Assembly: GCA_913054135.1 (NCBI GenBank)
Contig: CAJXJK010000009.1
Span: 62,001 to 126,000, forward strand
Source: an uncultured Flavobacteriales bacterium
Lineage (GTDB): Bacteria; Bacteroidota; Bacteroidia; Flavobacteriales_D; Crocinitomicaceae
Direction of reading: 5' to 3'
Length of the DNA stretch: 64,000 bases
Shown one piece after another: positions 18,622 through 26,591 of this stretch (position 1 is the first letter of the stretch; each line of letters starts with the position of its first letter). Under the pieces are notes generated by a model. It was not told where the DNA came from and made no database searches. It worked only from the letters and a program-made list of their open reading frames with translations. The translations under genes were made by a program, and so were the position numbers.

Positions 18622-19335
18622 CTATTGTCTTGCTTTCCAAGCATAATATAAATCAAAGTAGCTTTTTGTTTCTAACACAACTACTCCACCTGTCGTATCT
18701 CCGTATTTTGCTGGAACTCCTCCAGTGTATCCCATCATTGATGCGATCCCAACTCCTGGCACCCCATTTAAATCATTTGATTTTACACCATCTACATAGT
18801 AAATAACATCTCCTGGTCTTGAACCTCTAATGATCATTTCTGAAGACCCTTCTGGGATGATAATATCAGAATTCATTGAAGCGAATAACTCTTTTGGATT
18901 TCTAAGGTTTGGACTATTCTCGATATCACTTAATGGAATCTCGATTTTTGATACATCCTTATTTATCAATGGCGCTTTATATCTAATTACAATTGGATCT
19001 TTCATGATTGAATTCTCTTGTAATTCAATCTTTTCCAAATTTGTAATTGCGTCTGGTTTTATTTGAACTGCGCTAATAGTTGTAGTGTCTTTCCCCATTG
19101 AAACTGCTTTGAGATTGTATACCCCAGGCTTTAAAGCTTCAAATGTGAACTTACCGTCTAAATCAGCTTTTTGTCTATTGATAGTTCCTTGTCCTTCAAG
19201 AAAAACTTTTGCTGAAGGAATTGATACTGATTTACCATCTACTACTTGTCCTTTCAATGTTCCCAATGAAACTTGCGCATTCACCATTCCTGAGCAAAAA
19301 ATTGCGGCTAATATTAATTTGAATTTAGTTTTCAT
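18622..19335 (-). CDS. Barrel-less plug protein (CarboxypepD-regulatory plus TonB plug)
   Basis: A 237-residue paralogue of the flanking plug proteins. It has a signal peptide (ILAAIFCSGMVNAQ), a carboxypeptidase-regulatory domain (GTLKGQVVDGKSVSIPSAKV, about 22-105) and a plug-type C-terminus (IIRGSRPGDVIYYVDGVKS, VPAKYGDTTGGVVVLETKSY) ending in FDLYYAWKARQ. No barrel follows. Its last 85 or so residues are almost identical to those of the gene at 19534, while the middle differs. The start is taken as ATG 19335 (MKTKFKLIL), giving a clean signal peptide; the frame continues upstream to 19413 without one. The leader AAAAACACAAGAC before the ATG resembles that of the 19534 gene. Confidence 0.75.
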   Translation of the reverse strand: MKTKFKLILAAIFCSGMVNAQVSLGTLKGQVVDGKSVSIPSAKVFLEGQGTINRQKADLDGKFTFEALKPGVYNLKAVSMGKDTTTISAVQIKPDAITNLEKIELQENSIMKDPIVIRYKAPLINKDVSKIEIPLSDIENSPNLRNPKELFASMNSDIIIPEGSSEMIIRGSRPGDVIYYVDGVKSNDLNGVPGVGIASMMGYTGGVPAKYGDTTGGVVVLETKSYFDLYYAWKARQ

Positions 19336-19476
19336 GTCTTGTGTTTTTAAAAGAAATCGGTGACCGAAGTTCTCATGTTCAGTATATAGATGCAGCCACT
19401 TTTCCAATTCCATAAAAATTCCACAAATAAAATTTAATTATTTTCAATTTCTCAGTATTTACTGAGCCTGTATCAC

Positions 19477-19513
19477 AAAAAAAGTCTGCCTCAATATTCT
19501 GAGACAGACTTTT
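19477..19513 (-). terminator. Terminator after the third plug protein
   Basis: AGTCTGCCTCA (19483-19493) pairs with TGAGACAGACT (19500-19510) over 11 positions with one imperfect pair. A T run follows on the minus strand. Confidence 0.8.
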
Positions 19514-19533
19514 ATCACCATATAAATAAAACC

Positions 19534-20238
19534 TTAACGTGCTTTCCAAGCGTAGTATAAATCGAAATAGCTTTTAGTTTCTAAAATCACTACACCACCT
19601 GTTGTGTCGCCATATTTTGCAGGAACTCCACCAGTATATCCCATCATTGATCCAATTCCAACTCCAGGCACCCCATTTAAATCATCTGATTTTACACCAT
19701 CAACATAATAAATAACATCACCAGGTCGTGACCCTCTGATAATCATTTCTGAAGATCCTTCAGGAATAATGATGTCCGAATTCATTGAAGCAAATAGCTC
19801 TTTTGGATTTTGAATATTACCAGAGTGTTTAATGTCTCCAATTCCTATCTGAATTTTACTCGGCTCACTGCTTACTAGTGGCTCTGTATGCACTAATTCA
19901 AACATCTTACCCATTAATGTACTTAATCTTAGTTCTACAGAACCTAACATTGAAATGTTGTCGGGTTTGATTTGAATACTTGAAATCGCAGTTGTATCCG
20001 TTCCCATTGCCCAAGATTTCAATGTATATAAACCCGGAGTAAGTGCAGAGAACTTAAATGCTCCATCCATATCGGCAAGCATTCTCAATGTTACTCCTTG
20101 ACCCTCAAGTACTACTTTTGCCGCAGGAATCGAAGCCTGTTCTTCATTTACTATTTTCCCTTTAAGGGTACCGTGAGTTACTTGGGCATTTAATGTTACG
20201 CCAAAAAGTAATGCTGCTATAATTAATCTAATTTTCAT
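19534..20238 (-). CDS. Barrel-less plug protein (CarboxypepD-regulatory plus TonB plug)
   Basis: A 234-residue exported protein built like the gene at 18622: signal peptide (IIAALLFGVTLNAQ), carboxypeptidase-regulatory domain (GTLKGKIVNEEQASIPAAKV), then a plug segment (IIRGSRPGDVIYYVDGVKS, GVPAKYGDTTGGVVILETK) ending FDLYYAWKAR. The central stretch (about 100-150) differs clearly from the paralogue while both ends agree, which suggests a recent duplication or gene conversion. It has its own terminator and a separate upstream region, so it is likely expressed alone. Function unknown. Confidence 0.75.
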   Translation of the reverse strand: MKIRLIIAALLFGVTLNAQVTHGTLKGKIVNEEQASIPAAKVVLEGQGVTLRMLADMDGAFKFSALTPGLYTLKSWAMGTDTTAISSIQIKPDNISMLGSVELRLSTLMGKMFELVHTEPLVSSEPSKIQIGIGDIKHSGNIQNPKELFASMNSDIIIPEGSSEMIIRGSRPGDVIYYVDGVKSDDLNGVPGVGIGSMMGYTGGVPAKYGDTTGGVVILETKSYFDLYYAWKAR

Positions 20239-20332
20239 CTTTCGTGTTTTTGTGAATTCGAATCAGCTGAAAAAATTCGTGTTCACCTATTAGATTACTT
20301 TGACCTAATAAATCCATAAAAGAAATTGAAAA

Positions 20333-21010
20333 TTATTTTCGGTAACTCATGATTACACCCGGAAATGCTGCGAATGCCGCCGTTTTCAATCCGCCAGATT
20401 TGAGAGCGCCATTGGTCCAAGAGTTGCAGGTATTGAGCATATGATAGTTTCCTTTTGCCTCATAAAAATGATCTGTTCCCCAATATGAAGTGCCAGGAAT
20501 AAATATTGGTTTGCCATCTTTCAATTTGAATGATGCTTTTACATATTCAATCATTGCTAAATAGTTTTCAGCCGAAATGTGCTCTTCTGAAACCATATCT
20601 CCCATTGTGGGTTCAAAATCTTTAAATTCAACATGCATAGCACAAGGGCTTGGTAAAAAAATGGCATTAACCGCAGTTGACGCTTTCAAATCGGCCCAAG
20701 TTGGAGTATCCAAAAAGAACCCTTTATCTCCCCAGCCAAAGGCGATATAATCGAATGAACTGTTTTCAGGGAAATAGCTAGTGTCTATAAAAGTAGTCCA
20801 ATCGTAATAGTCTGACTTGACGGGGAAACAAACATCAGTATGCACGCCATTTGATTGCACGAACATCTTCAGTTCTGCCTCGCCTTGATCTTTTGCAGAA
20901 GATGGAATAATTGAACCCCAAGCAATTATAGCAATGTAAATAACCAAAGCAGAAATGAATGTCATCACAAATTGATAAATAACTTTGGCTATAATTTTCA
21001 GAATCTTCAT
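20333..21010 (-). CDS. DUF2459 / TIGR02117 family membrane-anchored protein
   Basis: A 225-residue protein with one N-terminal membrane segment (FVMTFISALVIYIAIIAWG), then an extracytoplasmic domain. It carries the family signatures VQSNGVHTDVCFPV, FDYIAFGWGDKGFF, TPTW.DLK and NTCNSWTNGALKSGG. The conserved Cys and the two HTD/GWGD motifs suggest a hydrolase-like fold (NlpC/P60-related), but no activity is established to my knowledge. It is divergent from rlmN, with only 58 bases between the two chosen starts. Confidence 0.8.
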   Translation of the reverse strand: MKILKIIAKVIYQFVMTFISALVIYIAIIAWGSIIPSSAKDQGEAELKMFVQSNGVHTDVCFPVKSDYYDWTTFIDTSYFPENSSFDYIAFGWGDKGFFLDTPTWADLKASTAVNAIFLPSPCAMHVEFKDFEPTMGDMVSEEHISAENYLAMIEYVKASFKLKDGKPIFIPGTSYWGTDHFYEAKGNYHMLNTCNSWTNGALKSGGLKTAAFAAFPGVIMSYRK

Positions 21011-21068
21011 TTCTTATAAAAATCTAGGATGCAAGCGAATAGAACCGTACTTTTGCCCTGCATTTAAG

Positions 21069-22142
21069 GTGAAAGATAAGAAACAAAATATCAGAAACCT
21101 CTCCCAAAAAGAGCTAATTGAAGAATTAGAAAAAATAGGAGAGAAAAAGTTCAGAGCTAAGCAGGTATACGAATGGCTTTGGAAAAGAGGTGCCCGTTCA
21201 TTTGATGAAATGCACAACATTTCTAAAAAAGTGACTGAGCATTTGGCTGAACACTTTTTTATTGATGCCATTAGTATTGGTGATATGCAAAAAAGCAATG
21301 ACCAAACAATTAAATGTGCCTTTGATTCATTTGACAAACATGTCACTGAAGGAGTTCTGATTCCAACAACTTCAAGAGTTACAGCTTGTATTTCATCTCA
21401 AGTTGGTTGCAGTTTGGCCTGTAAGTTTTGTGCAACTGGTAGACTTAAGTTGATGCGTAATTTGAGTCCAGGTGAAATCTATGACCAAGTATTGCTTTTA
21501 AATAATCTTTCAGAAGAGAACTTTAAGCAAAGACTGAGCAATATTGTTTTTATGGGAATGGGTGAACCTCTTCTCAATTATAAAAACATGATTGACGGTA
21601 TTAAAATGATCACTTCAGAAGAAGGATTAGGAATAGCATCAAAGAGAATCACGGTTTCAACTGCTGGTATTGCTAAGATGATCACCAAATTAGGTGATGA
21701 TGAAGTGAAGTTCAATTTGGCGCTCTCGCTTCATGCTGCAAATGATAAAAAGAGATCAGAAATAATGGAGATTAACGACTCTAATAATTTAGAGGCCTTA
21801 TCTGAATCGCTCCAATACTTTTACGCCAAAACCGGATCCCGAATTACATTTGAATACATCATTTTCAAAGATTTTAATGATGGGATTGCTGATGCCAAAG
21901 AATTGGCTGATTTCTGCAAAGATTTTCCGGTCAAAATCAACATAATTGAATACAACCCAATTGATGATGGTGAGTTTCAACAAGCTGACCCAGAAAAAGT
22001 TGATGAGTTCGCAAGATTTTTAGAAGCTTGTAATTTAGTCGTGAATGTTAGGCGCAGCAGGGGAAAAGATATTGATGCTGCTTGCGGACAACTGGCAAAT
22101 AAAAATAAATCTATCGAGCTCAAAGAAAGAGTCTTGAAATAA
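21069..22142 (+). CDS. rlmN: Dual-specificity 23S rRNA/tRNA adenine-C2 methyltransferase RlmN
   Basis: A radical-SAM enzyme that methylates C2 of A2503 in 23S rRNA and A37 in some tRNAs. The 4Fe-4S motif C-x3-C-x2-C is at Cys114, Cys118 and Cys121 (GCSLACKFCATG). The mono-methylated catalytic Cys is Cys339 in DAACGQLA. An N-terminal accessory domain (FRAKQVYEWLWKRG) and GMGEPLLNY are also typical. The start is taken as GTG 21069 (357 aa). The longer frame from 20985 would overlap the divergent gene's start and adds a sequence unlike RlmN. Confidence 0.93.
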   Translation: MKDKKQNIRNLSQKELIEELEKIGEKKFRAKQVYEWLWKRGARSFDEMHNISKKVTEHLAEHFFIDAISIGDMQKSNDQTIKCAFDSFDKHVTEGVLIPTTSRVTACISSQVGCSLACKFCATGRLKLMRNLSPGEIYDQVLLLNNLSEENFKQRLSNIVFMGMGEPLLNYKNMIDGIKMITSEEGLGIASKRITVSTAGIAKMITKLGDDEVKFNLALSLHAANDKKRSEIMEINDSNNLEALSESLQYFYAKTGSRITFEYIIFKDFNDGIADAKELADFCKDFPVKINIIEYNPIDDGEFQQADPEKVDEFARFLEACNLVVNVRRSRGKDIDAACGQLANKNKSIELKERVLK

Positions 22143-22175
22143 AACTTAAATTAGCTTACAATTAATAAAACCCTT

Positions 22176-22847
22176 ATGAAAAATTTTAAACTCTTTTTAG
22201 TAGCTGCAGTAGGTGCCTTCATGATTTCTTGTGGTGGTGGATCTTACGATTATGATGATTCTTATTTAGATGATTATATCGCTACAACTTCATTATATGT
22301 AGATAACTCAGCAGATACAAACGTAACTGTTACTTTAACAGGTGTTGACAGAGATACAACATTTGAAGTTGAAGTAGAAAGTTATTCATTAGAGTACATT
22401 TCTGTTCCTTACGGGAAATATACAGTGGACGCTATTACTTGTCTCGATTCTGTTATCATTGATGGAGAAGAAATTTTCATGGATGAAGATGATTACAAAT
22501 ACAGCTATAACTTAAATCTTTCAAAAGAAGATTACATCATGGAAAACATGAAGTACACAGTTGAAACTGACTACTCTTCATTGTTAAACGAACTTGAAAC
22601 AAGCTTCACATATAAGGGTGAAACTTATGAAGGAATTGACGCAACAGTTATTCCAGGTGCTCTTTTAGTTCCAAACCAATGGGATTATAACCTAGATACT
22701 GACTACCCTGAAGAGGTGGAGGTTTCAGCAGGATATACTTCTACTACAAAGACTAAACTTTATAGAGCAAGTACTTTCGTACTTTATTTAACTCTTTATG
22801 AAATCTTTGGTGATTACGAAGATGACGGTGAAGAGACTCTTTGGTAG
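22176..22847 (+). CDS. Putative lipoprotein of unknown function
   Basis: The 223-residue product begins with a lipoprotein signal (LFLVAAVGAFMISC, Cys at about residue 19), followed by a Gly/Ser/Asp/Tyr-rich linker. The rest is acidic and rich in Asp, Glu, Tyr and Thr, with a beta-rich pattern (SLYVDNSADTNVTVTLTGVD) and an acidic C-terminus (YEDDGEETLW). No family is recognised. It follows rlmN by 33 bases and may share its transcript; the next gene starts 62 bases on. Confidence 0.7.
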   Translation: MKNFKLFLVAAVGAFMISCGGGSYDYDDSYLDDYIATTSLYVDNSADTNVTVTLTGVDRDTTFEVEVESYSLEYISVPYGKYTVDAITCLDSVIIDGEEIFMDEDDYKYSYNLNLSKEDYIMENMKYTVETDYSSLLNELETSFTYKGETYEGIDATVIPGALLVPNQWDYNLDTDYPEEVEVSAGYTSTTKTKLYRASTFVLYLTLYEIFGDYEDDGEETLW

Positions 22848-22909
22848 ACAACCTTGATACTTTCTTGTTAATGCGTATATTGTAATAGCTAAAGCTAGTA
22901 GATGAACCT

Positions 22910-24442
22910 ATGCGTATTTCTCTAATCATTATCCTTTGTTTAATCGGCCAATTTTCAATTGCTCGCTTTGGAGAACCTTTGATTGGACAAGAGTATTCTA
23001 CATCTAAGAAAGAAAATTTTTCGGGCTTTTTGGGTGAAACTGAATTCAGTGTTTTCACGGCAGACTATATCTATTACACCAAGCGTAAGCAAGAATTAAT
23101 CATTCGTAAATTTCACAAAAGTGATCTTCAATTAATTGATTCAAAGAACATTTACACTTTGGTTAAAGAGGGTTTCACTAATGATCCTGAAGAGATATTT
23201 CAACATAAAGGAAGCTTATATCTGTTCTCAACAATGCAATCTGACCGAGATAGAACTCAACTAATTTCGTTAGAGATTTTTGATGAGTCGCTTGAAAGAA
23301 CATCATTGACGATTGTTGATTCTGTAAAATCTGACGAGATAAACCACATAGAAATAACTGAAGACAAGAACGGATTTGTGGTTGCCAAACACCTCAAATA
23401 CACTCAACTGGTTGAACAAGAAATTGAAATGGTTCGCATCTCAAATAAAGGAGAGATAGAATGGAGAAAGGTTATCAAATCTCCTATGGCCTTGCAAAAC
23501 ATCCGAATTGAGCAAATATCTTTTTCTTCAGAAGGTCCTATGTACTATTTATGCAATTACGCCTTTGATATCACAACTGGTGACAATTCAACGTCTGATC
23601 AACTAGTAAACAACAAGTATTCTTTGTGGGCTTATGATAAAGAAACTAATTTCATGAAGGAGTTTGAGATAAGACTTAAAGGAAAGTGGGTTAATGGAGT
23701 TAAGATGGACATGAGAAGCAATAACGATTTGGTGATCTCAGGATTCTTCAATGAGAGCAAAGAACAAACAGTGAATGGTGTGTTTTCTCTCATCATAAAT
23801 TCTAAGCTCGAAATAGTTAATACTGCCTGGCATAAATTTGATTCAGATGAACTTGCAATGTTTGACAAGAAAGACAAAAAGATTAAAGAAATAGCTGATG
23901 TCAAAATCAAAAACTTAGCACTCATGGATGACGGAAGCTTTTACTTATTGGGTGAACAATTCTTTAAGTATACCGAACGTAGTTATGACCCACGAACAAA
24001 TGTCACAACAACCACCGAGCACTTTAATTACAATTCAATTGTTGCTTCTTATTTTGATAAAAGAGGAAATCATGTTTGGACGGAGCATATCCCTAAATAC
24101 CAAAACTCAACGAATGACTTTGGATACTTTTCATCATTTGCCCTCTTGAACTCGGGTGAAGACATTGCCTTATTCTTTAATGATAATGAGAAAAATAATC
24201 TCTTAGAAAACCCTTCGTATAAATCATATACCAGTGTTTTTAACAATAGAAAATTTCAAATTTCTTATGCCTTGATTAATGAAGAGGGACTGAGAGATAG
24301 GGGTGGATTGATTGACCCAAAAAACAACTTTATTTTACGCGCTAAAATGTCGGGACAAATTAATGAAGACGGGATTTACTTGATAACTGAAACCAATCGA
24401 TCTTCAAAACTGATTAAAGTGCCTGTAAAATCTAAAGGCTAA
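22910..24442 (+). CDS. Secreted protein of unknown function (propeller-like)
   Basis: A 510-residue protein with an N-terminal signal-like segment (ISLIIILCLIGQFSIA). The rest shows repeated short beta-strand units with aspartates at turns (ITEDKNGFVVAKHLKY, LMDDGSFYLLGEQFF, KEINDLVI-like pieces). This suggests a six- or seven-bladed propeller, but no named family is recognised. No T9SS sorting domain is seen. The stop codon overlaps the stop of the convergent gene at 24439 by four bases, with no terminator between them. Confidence 0.7.
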   Translation: MRISLIIILCLIGQFSIARFGEPLIGQEYSTSKKENFSGFLGETEFSVFTADYIYYTKRKQELIIRKFHKSDLQLIDSKNIYTLVKEGFTNDPEEIFQHKGSLYLFSTMQSDRDRTQLISLEIFDESLERTSLTIVDSVKSDEINHIEITEDKNGFVVAKHLKYTQLVEQEIEMVRISNKGEIEWRKVIKSPMALQNIRIEQISFSSEGPMYYLCNYAFDITTGDNSTSDQLVNNKYSLWAYDKETNFMKEFEIRLKGKWVNGVKMDMRSNNDLVISGFFNESKEQTVNGVFSLIINSKLEIVNTAWHKFDSDELAMFDKKDKKIKEIADVKIKNLALMDDGSFYLLGEQFFKYTERSYDPRTNVTTTTEHFNYNSIVASYFDKRGNHVWTEHIPKYQNSTNDFGYFSSFALLNSGEDIALFFNDNEKNNLLENPSYKSYTSVFNNRKFQISYALINEEGLRDRGGLIDPKNNFILRAKMSGQINEDGIYLITETNRSSKLIKVPVKSKG

Positions 24443-24672
24443 GCTTCTTGAGCTTGCTTTGCTTCACGCTCTTTCTTTTCTCCTGAACTCTTAATGATAC
24501 GTTTTAACTGCCATCTTCTCAGCAAGGCTAAAACAACACATAATACAGGAATAAAAAAGTAAACCGCTTCTAATTTTCCCATTGGCACAGCAATCGCAAC
24601 AGCAACTAATGTAATGGCCGCCATAGCAAACCAAAAAATCATTTGTATTCTACTCAATTTTACAAAATCCAT
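24439..24672 (-). CDS. Small two-helix membrane protein beside lptC
   Basis: The 77-residue product has two membrane segments (IFWFAMAAITLVAVAIAVP and AVYFFIPVLCVVLALL) and a basic, then charged cytoplasmic-looking tail (RRWQLKRIIKSSGEKKERE). It starts one base after the stop of lptC, so it is almost certainly translated from the same transcript. The position suggests an envelope role, but no family is recognised. Its stop overlaps that of the opposite-strand gene at 22910. Confidence 0.65.
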   Translation of the reverse strand: MDFVKLSRIQMIFWFAMAAITLVAVAIAVPMGKLEAVYFFIPVLCVVLALLRRWQLKRIIKSSGEKKEREAKQAQEA

Positions 24673-24673
24673 T

Positions 24674-25189
24674 CTATAAGTTTTTTTCTACTGATACCTC
24701 GTGCATGACGTAATCACTAAATGTTTCATCACTCTCAAGGCCTTTGCCTCTTGCGTAATACTTTTCGCCAAAAACTTCAAACTGTTTAGTAGTTGTGATC
24801 TTTTTGGCTGATTGCAACCAGATCAACTCTTCAGTTTTTAAAGTTTGGTTTTCAATATAATTGGTAAAAATAACATTATTTCTTGCGATAATGAGCTTTT
24901 CGTCTTGTCTCATTTCTCCATAATCTGCCTCAAGATGAGCTTCAATATCATCTTTACCTTTGAAAAAATTAACCTGAAAGCCGTCTTTAAAAATGGTGGT
25001 ATTCGTAGAGCTGGTTTTCTCCATTCTAGTGGCAATAATTTCAAACTTCACTATCCCAGAGTCAGAGTATACGGTATGCATTCCATTCACTATCTCATCA
25101 GGAGTTTCTTCTGTTGCGGTAACAGTCCTTACTTGTTCGAGATCATTTTCACATGAAGCCAATAGGCCACAAAAAAACATTCCCGCCAT
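24674..25189 (-). CDS. lptC: LPS export protein LptC-like lipoprotein
   Basis: The product resembles the Bacteroidota form of LptC, which bridges the LptB2FG ABC transporter to LptA. It has a lipoprotein-like N-terminus (CGLLASCEND), then an OstA/LptC beta-jellyroll with typical strands (GIVKFEIIATRMEK, GFQVNFFKGKDDIEAHLEADYG, LIIARNNVIFTN, LKTEELIW, GKGLESDETFSDY). The only standard start codon is ATG 25189, giving 171 residues with an odd signal lacking basic residues. The frame continues upstream for about 16 codons with a better signal (KKSYYIKFVPAILMAG) but no ATG, GTG or TTG. It lies in the coaX-OMP-TPR-lptC order that I recall from other Bacteroidota. Confidence 0.75.
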   Translation of the reverse strand: MAGMFFCGLLASCENDLEQVRTVTATEETPDEIVNGMHTVYSDSGIVKFEIIATRMEKTSSTNTTIFKDGFQVNFFKGKDDIEAHLEADYGEMRQDEKLIIARNNVIFTNYIENQTLKTEELIWLQSAKKITTTKQFEVFGEKYYARGKGLESDETFSDYVMHEVSVEKNL

Positions 25190-25236
25190 TAATATGGCAG
25201 GAACGAATTTTATATAATATGATTTTTTAGTATCGA

Positions 25237-26580
25237 TTATCTAGCTGTTGTTGATTCTCCCCAACATGTGCAGCTTACTGAGGCTCCAGCGCTAACTCCT
25301 TCAGCAAACATGTCATCTCCTGATGGTGCACTGCTCAAGTATTTGCTTGAACTAACTTTAGCTCCGTTTGCCGCAGCCTTTTTATAGTAATCGTTCGCTA
25401 ACCAGTAGTTCGCTTTTCTTTCGAAAGTCGAATTTCCACAGCTATTAGCAGTTGCAGCTATACAATCTCCAATAATCTTAAGTGCATCTCCTTTTCCTTC
25501 TCCACCAACTTTTCTTGCAGTACTTGCCGCAGCTTTATAAGATCTTCCCTTATACTGAGCAATTGCAAGTGCGAGAGTGTATTTATCTTTGTTTTCTCCA
25601 TCAGCTTCTAATTCAACTGCTTTCTTTAATGACTCAATTGCAGCTGATCCTTCTCCTTTTTTCATTTGGATATTTCCTAATCCCGCATAACCTGCAGCTG
25701 AAGGATTTCTTTTTACAGATTCTGTTACATACTTTGAGTAAGTTTCAGAGTCAGTACACTTTTGCTTTTCCATTAAAGAAATAAACTTGTTCAATTCTGC
25801 CAAACCAGCTTCTCCTTCAGGAATAGCTTCAAACTTCTTGTCTAAAACTGGTGTAAGTACAGCACAGTCTTTTGCAATCTTCAAGAAATACTTATCTAAG
25901 AATCCTTGAGCAGCAGTATAGCTTTTGATTGATCTTGCTTTCTTCTTTTCATCTGCAATTCCTTCTGCATTTTTAAGTGCAGCTTTACAGTAATCAGATA
26001 AAACGATATACTCTTCAATCACTTTTGTTCTTTCAATCTCTTTTTGCTCATCTTTAGCAGAGTTGAATTTGTTTAGGATCAAATGTCTGAAATAAGTTCT
26101 GATATGTGTTCCTGTTGCCTTATCTTTTAGAGTGTGGATGTTTGTGAATAATCCATCTACCTTATCAAAGTCTTCTGTTTTGTTTGTTACTAACATTACA
26201 GCATAGTCAAGTTCCCATCTAGGATCTTTCTCTACTGTCATTCTTTGCTCATATATCCAAGCAATAGTATCATTCAAAATTTGAATTTCAGCAGCATCTG
26301 CTTCTTTATCTAATCCTTTAATTCTTTGTAGGTATGCAACTCTTCCATTTTTGAAAAACTTTGAATCTAAAGAGTCCGTTCCACCACAGTTTGTCCAAGC
26401 TTTTGACCAAAACACTGTCGCATCTTTGTACATCTTTTGCTTTAAATACTGGTAGTAAAGACTTCTGAATTTTTTACAGTCGTCGCTATTATAATCGCCT
26501 GACGCTACTGTTGTTGAATCTTGAGCACTGGCTGATATGGTTGTAATTGCAAGTACTAATGTGAAAATTAATCGTTTCAT
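25237..26580 (-). CDS. Exported TPR-repeat protein
   Basis: This 447-residue exported protein has a signal peptide (TLVLAITTISASAQ) and is almost all helical. TPR-like motifs are clearest in the second half (AAGYAGLGNIQMKKGEGSAA, DKYTLALAIAQYKGRSYKAA, ANYWLANDYYKKAAA). It ends in a short Cys-containing tail (VSCTCWGESTTAR). TPRs serve as protein-protein scaffolds; the partners are unknown. It lies between the outer-membrane protein and lptC with gaps of 11 and 47 bases, which fits an envelope-biogenesis operon. Confidence 0.75.
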   Translation of the reverse strand: MKRLIFTLVLAITTISASAQDSTTVASGDYNSDDCKKFRSLYYQYLKQKMYKDATVFWSKAWTNCGGTDSLDSKFFKNGRVAYLQRIKGLDKEADAAEIQILNDTIAWIYEQRMTVEKDPRWELDYAVMLVTNKTEDFDKVDGLFTNIHTLKDKATGTHIRTYFRHLILNKFNSAKDEQKEIERTKVIEEYIVLSDYCKAALKNAEGIADEKKKARSIKSYTAAQGFLDKYFLKIAKDCAVLTPVLDKKFEAIPEGEAGLAELNKFISLMEKQKCTDSETYSKYVTESVKRNPSAAGYAGLGNIQMKKGEGSAAIESLKKAVELEADGENKDKYTLALAIAQYKGRSYKAAASTARKVGGEGKGDALKIIGDCIAATANSCGNSTFERKANYWLANDYYKKAAANGAKVSSSKYLSSAPSGDDMFAEGVSAGASVSCTCWGESTTAR

Positions 26581-26591
26581 TTTTTTATTGT

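Noticed and set aside
20985-21068. Longer RlmN start
   Set aside because: It would overlap the divergent DUF2459 gene and adds residues unlike any RlmN; GTG 21069 fits the family length.
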